Source of the DNA: Candidatus Hydrogenedentota bacterium
GTDB taxonomy: Bacteria > Hydrogenedentota > Hydrogenedentia > Hydrogenedentales > SLHB01
NCBI GenBank assembly: GCA_029262095.1
Contig: JAJDAB010000010.1
Location: forward strand, 1 to 9,339
Direction of reading: 5' to 3'
Length of the DNA stretch: 9,339 bases
The notes under the pieces are model-generated. The model did no database searches and was not told the origin of the DNA. It worked only from the letters and a program-made list of their open reading frames with translations. Shown here in pieces: positions 6,905 to 9,339 of the stretch; the first letter of the stretch is position 1; the number at the start of each line of letters is the position of its first letter. Both the position numbers and the translations under genes were made by a program.

Positions 6905-7597
6905 TTAGTCGTCGTCGTCGCCCGAATTCTTTACATTGACTCGTTTGAGCTCGCCGAGCACTTCAGATCCGTCTTCGAGGTGAACCGTGACATTGGCGTC
7001 AGAATCTTCATTGATGATGTCGCCCTCAACAATCGAGTCACCGGTGAGGTAAATGGAAACGCGGCGTTTCTTACTGCTCCAACTATTCGCGTCACGGATG
7101 ATAATGTCGCCTTTGACCACAGCACCGTCCATCAATTCAATATTGCCGTTGACAGTAGTAACGTCATCACTAACACTAGCGCCGTCGAGTTCAATCGAGC
7201 CGTTGACCGTCGTGACTGCGCCGTTGACGGACGAACCTTCTTCGATAGCGACGCGGCCGTTGACAGTTGTGACATCCCCGTCGATGACCACTTCATCACC
7301 AACACGTATGGAACCGTTCACGACGCGCAGGTCGCGTACGGCTGAGTCATCGCCGACGCGAATGCGACCATTGACCGAATTGCAGCCGCCCTTGATCGTA
7401 CAATCGTCGCCGATTTCGATGCTACCGTTCACGGTGGAGTACCCACTGCTACTGGTCTTCCCGTCATCAACGTCAATACTCTTGTTAATCGTGACATCGG
7501 CCCACCCGGCCGACGCAATACCGCCGACCGCTAGCGCAACCGTTGCCGCTCGAATCGTCATCATAGGAATGGTTCTCCCTTTAGACCCCGGGCGCAT
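6905..7597 (-). CDS. Secreted VNG-repeat protein, probable beta-helix (bactofilin-/polymer-forming-like)
   Basis: Up to 230 residues. A signal peptide is clear: IRAATVALAVGGIASAGWA with probable cleavage GWA-DV (after residue 33). The mature part has six VNG-headed units (residues 56, 75, 93, 112, 131, 149), each 18-19 residues with alternating hydrophobic positions (VNGxIxLxDGAxVxGDVTT), the pattern of a right-handed beta-helix or bactofilin-like fold. Degenerate units continue to about 217, and the protein ends in GDDDD. C66 and C72 could form a disulfide. It looks like an envelope or surface structural protein; I know no precise function. Two starts are plausible. The ATG at 7597 has an ideal SD (AGGAGG, 7611-7606, eight bases away) but gives a long n-region. 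The ATG at 7564 gives a compact signal peptide and has GGGAGA (7579-7574) nine bases ahead. It is flanked by a promoter-like TATAAT upstream and a terminator downstream, so it may be monocistronic. Confidence 0.85.
   Translation of the reverse strand: MRPGSKGRTIPMMTIRAATVALAVGGIASAGWADVTINKSIDVDDGKTSSSGYSTVNGSIEIGDDCTIKGGCNSVNGRIRVGDDSAVRDLRVVNGSIRVGDEVVIDGDVTTVNGRVAIEEGSSVNGAVTTVNGSIELDGASVSDDVTTVNGNIELMDGAVVKGDIIIRDANSWSSKKRRVSIYLTGDSIVEGDIINEDSDANVTVHLEDGSEVLGELKRVNVKNSGDDDD
7103..7432 (-). repeat. Six VNG-headed protein repeats encoded in tandem
   Basis: The stretch codes for residues 56-165 of the VNG-repeat protein. The units begin at residues 56, 75, 93, 112, 131 and 149, so the period is 54-57 bases. 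ACNGTNAAYGG-like codons for TVNG recur at each unit (seen on the + strand as repeated gccgttgac/gccgttcac blocks). The units have diverged in sequence, which argues for an old, selected repeat and not a recent slippage expansion. Confidence 0.8.
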
Positions 7598-7604
7598 CGC
7601 GCCC
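7590..7604 (-). promoter_or_regulatory. Perfect hairpin around the first possible start codon of the VNG-repeat gene
   Basis: On the minus strand GGGCGC-GAT-GCGCCC is a perfect six-base-pair stem with a three-base loop. It lies directly after the SD AGGAGG and contains the ATG at 7597-7595. In RNA it would bury that start codon, favouring the downstream ATGs at 7564/7561 or making initiation sensitive to conditions. Confidence 0.5.
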
Positions 7605-7637
7605 TCCTCCTAAACCCTGAGGTACGATGCGATCCAT

Positions 7638-7643
7638 ATTATA
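7638..7643 (-). promoter_or_regulatory. Perfect TATAAT -10 box for the VNG-repeat gene
   Basis: On the minus strand TTTATAATATGG contains a perfect TATAAT at 7643-7638, 40 bases ahead of the first start codon of the VNG-repeat gene. This would start the transcript near 7630, leaving a short leader with the SD. No good -35 is seen at 16-18 bases; TTGCCT (7670-7665) is 21 bases away. A sigma-70-type promoter is likely but not certain. Confidence 0.5.
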
Positions 7644-7769
7644 AAGGTTTAGGACACGCAAATGAGGCAAATTGAAGCACGATGTGATCTGTCCATCTAT
7701 AATAAGCCTTAAGTTATTGCTATATAGAGTGTTGTGGCTGTTCTCGAATCGTGAGAATTAACCGCAATT
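7644..7769. other. AT-rich intergenic stretch with several small dyads
   Basis: This is clearly more AT-rich than the genes around it and has no convincing coding frame. It holds TTCTC/GAGAA (7741-7745 with 7753-7757, loop 7), AGAATT/AATTCT (7754-7759 with 7766-7771, overlapping the stop codon of the gene ending at 7770), AATAA/TTATT (7701-7705 with 7714-7718), and palindromes CTTAAG (7708-7713) and CTATATAG (7720-7727). A TATAAT on the + strand (7698-7703) has TTGAAG 20 bases ahead but no + gene follows. The dyads may end the minus-strand membrane-protein transcript or bind a regulator; none is a textbook terminator. Confidence 0.35.
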
Positions 7770-8150
7770 CTAGATCATTGGGTCTCGTTCACCGAGTAGA
7801 TACCTCGCAACGTCGATATAGTCGACAACCAACGACACAACATTCGTAGCGATCAAGACCAAAATCCACGTCCGCACACGTTTGCCACGCTCGATCTGCG
7901 GCAGTCGCAGTACCAAAAAAATGACCAGCGGTGTCCACCAAATCACGTGCGAGAGGCCGAGAATACGGGTATAGCCGAAGTACTCGTACATCGCCGTCAT
8001 CGTGATGATATTGCCTATCCAAATGCCGAGGACAACACGCGGTTCCCGGTAGCTCAGGAAAAATATGCTGGCCGTATTGATCAGCATCATCCAGCCGACC
8101 CATGCCTGCAGCCAGAGCGGCTCCGTCATGATATCCGCCATCATTCCCAT
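7770..8150 (-). CDS. Small four-helix membrane protein of unknown function
   Basis: A 126-residue inner-membrane protein that I cannot place in a named family. Hydrophobic segments at about 13-32, 39-58, 63-83 and 95-114 should cross the membrane. Conserved-looking features are the Trp-rich first helix (LWLQAWVGWMMLINTAS), MYEYFGYTRILGLSHVIWWTP between helices 2 and 3, and a basic loop RLPQIERGKRVRT. The start ATG at 8150 has AGGAG (8164-8160) nine bases ahead; in-frame ATGs follow at codons 3, 4 and 8. It starts 58 bases after the stop of the DUF3810 gene on the same strand, so the two are probably co-transcribed. An overlapping frame (7789-8154) is only a shadow, without membrane character and needing a TTG start. 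Confidence 0.8.
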   Translation of the reverse strand: MGMMADIMTEPLWLQAWVGWMMLINTASIFFLSYREPRVVLGIWIGNIITMTAMYEYFGYTRILGLSHVIWWTPLVIFLVLRLPQIERGKRVRTWILVLIATNVVSLVVDYIDVARYLLGERDPMI

Positions 8151-8208
8151 TCAATGAATCTCCTCTCCAAGCCAGTACTAGTGGATTCGATTTCGTTGCG
8201 GATTGATG

Positions 8209-9300
8209 TCAATCCTGAGATTCGTTGGGCGTTTTGCCAAGACCTTTTTGCCATACATTCACGAACAGACGTGAACCCCGTGAGTAGTCTTCAATTCCCT
8301 CATCGACGCCCTGTGTAACGAGATACGAATGATACATTGGTTGGAAGACACTCTGTGTCACATCTCGCGTATATCGCTGGTAAACTTCCGACTCAGCGCG
8401 TAGGTCATTCAACGCCTCTGCCGGCAACGCCTCAAAACGCGCCCGTTGTTCATCCGGATTCAACTCGGCACATAGATTTGCGTATGCCGCCAATGCCGAA
8501 GCATATCGGGCATACCCATGATCCGCGCGCAATCCAGCCAGCAAGCCGGCTAACGTCGCATCGGCCTCGCCGCTAAACCCCGCGACATGCGCCAGTTCAT
8601 GTGCGCCGGTGCTCACCACCGCGTGCGAAGGCAACGCACCATCGACATGCGGCTCCATTAGTAGCGGCGAGTTGATTCCGTAAGCGCCAAAGAGCACGAG
8701 TAAACCATCGGGAAGCCGCTTTACTTTCTCCGGCAGGGGCGGCTCGTGTCCGTCCCATTCCAAAACTAAATCGCCCATCGCATTCCGAATGCTCCGGAGT
8801 GCGCCGCGTTCGTCACGGATTTCAGGATTCTGTCGCTCATCCGTAATAACGGCCAACATGTCATCCATCGTCGCATCGAGATCAGATCTCGTAACGCGAT
8901 CCGCGCTAGCCAGTTGCAGTCGTGATTCGATTGGCTCCCGCCGATATCCGACTCCAAACGTCAGCAAAAACCAACCATGAATTAGCACTATCGCAGCGGT
9001 CACCCACTTGAATCCGGCCCACGCAATTGTTCGCCACGGGACTTCGCGTTTTCGCGCACGGCGAATGCCTACCAACGCGGATACGAGTCCACAAAGAATC
9101 AAGACTAACGTTACTAGCGCCGACATTGAAATGGGAATTAGTTGTTGGACCGCGACAAGGGGCGTGATGACAAGCGCGAATAATCCGGTCGTGTAATACA
9201 GTTCGACCCAACGCTCCGGCACGGGCAAGGCCAGCCACGCCAACTCCACCGCGAGTAGCGCGACGATTCCGTACCAAAGCACGTTGATTCCACGTTTCAT
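8209..9300 (-). CDS. DUF3810-like membrane protein with HELAH metallopeptidase-type motif
   Basis: A 363-residue protein with three N-terminal membrane helices (about 5-27, 36-78 possibly as two spans, and 92-116), followed by a soluble domain of about 245 residues. The soluble part carries GAHELAHVAGFSGEADA (232-248), an HExxH zinc-site motif (H234, E235, H238) followed by a conserved acidic residue (E245) that could be the third ligand. The C-terminal segment YLVTQGVDEGIEDYSRGSRLFV (326-347) fits the ending of DUF3810 proteins. That family is seen as a membrane-bound, probable zinc-dependent peptidase of unknown substrate. The start ATG at 9300 has no clear SD in the 39 bases left in the window. 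It is probably the first gene of an operon with the small membrane protein downstream. Family match is from memory of motif order, so moderate-to-good. Confidence 0.8.
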   Translation of the reverse strand: MKRGINVLWYGIVALLAVELAWLALPVPERWVELYYTTGLFALVITPLVAVQQLIPISMSALVTLVLILCGLVSALVGIRRARKREVPWRTIAWAGFKWVTAAIVLIHGWFLLTFGVGYRREPIESRLQLASADRVTRSDLDATMDDMLAVITDERQNPEIRDERGALRSIRNAMGDLVLEWDGHEPPLPEKVKRLPDGLLVLFGAYGINSPLLMEPHVDGALPSHAVVSTGAHELAHVAGFSGEADATLAGLLAGLRADHGYARYASALAAYANLCAELNPDEQRARFEALPAEALNDLRAESEVYQRYTRDVTQSVFQPMYHSYLVTQGVDEGIEDYSRGSRLFVNVWQKGLGKTPNESQD

Positions 9301-9339
9301 TACAGTAATTCAATCAATGTTCTGTCGAGCATAGAGAAC

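Noticed and set aside
6863..7345. Plus-strand frame of 160 codons across the VNG-repeat gene
   Set aside because: Its periodic look only mirrors the repeats of the real gene on the minus strand, which has the signal peptide, SD sites and terminator.
7698..7703. Plus-strand TATAAT as a promoter
   Set aside because: The nearest -35-like TTGAAG is 20 bases away, and all genes downstream for 1.6 kb are on the minus strand.

Overview
The window is 9.3 kb of chromosomal-looking DNA with roughly mid-50s percent GC. It comes from a Gram-negative-type bacterium: several products carry Sec signal peptides, and one is a PQQ-type quinoprotein of the kind that works in a periplasm. I cannot fix the taxon. 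A TlpA-like protein with the active-site context DFWYRxCxWC, a soluble quinoprotein and a FleS/FleR-like pair together suggest a planctomycete-, Hydrogenedentota- or deltaproteobacteria-like environmental lineage. This is an impression from family knowledge, not a search result. I see no mobile element, CRISPR array, tRNA or rRNA.

Left part, + strand (3-3322): the 3' end of a small helical protein, possibly a FlgN/FliT-type flagellar chaperone. It is followed by a soluble PAS histidine kinase and a full-length sigma-54-dependent NtrC-family response regulator. The kinase stop and the regulator start overlap by one base, so the two are probably translationally coupled. The kinase N-terminus and the regulator C-terminus resemble flagellar FleS/FlrB/FlgS and FleR/FlrC/FlgR systems. 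The likely reading is a phosphorelay that switches on sigma-54 flagellar promoters lying outside this window. A DUF1232 (YkvA-like) membrane-associated protein with a GTG start follows on the same strand.

Middle: a 139-bp intergenic region holds a long inverted repeat and precedes a secreted TlpA-like thioredoxin-fold protein (3462-4880, +). That gene has a strong ribosome binding site, a large unrecognised N-terminal domain and a CIWC active site. It converges, with 16 bp between stop codons, on a minus-strand periplasmic PQQ-dependent dehydrogenase of the mGDH-like family (4897-6825).

Right part, - strand: upstream of the dehydrogenase, across a terminator-like hairpin, lies a secreted protein built from 18-19-residue VNG repeats (6905-7597), probably a beta-helix. 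It has a perfect TATAAT and strong SD sites. An AT-rich stretch with several small dyads separates it from a minus-strand pair: a DUF3810 membrane protein with an HELAH metallopeptidase-like motif (8209-9300), then a small four-helix membrane protein of unknown function (7770-8150).

Overall this looks like ordinary core and housekeeping-type DNA. The points most worth a second look are the exported VNG-repeat protein, the terminator or attenuator directly in front of the quinoprotein ribosome binding site, the hairpin around the first start codon of the VNG gene, and the long inverted repeat ahead of the TlpA-like gene.
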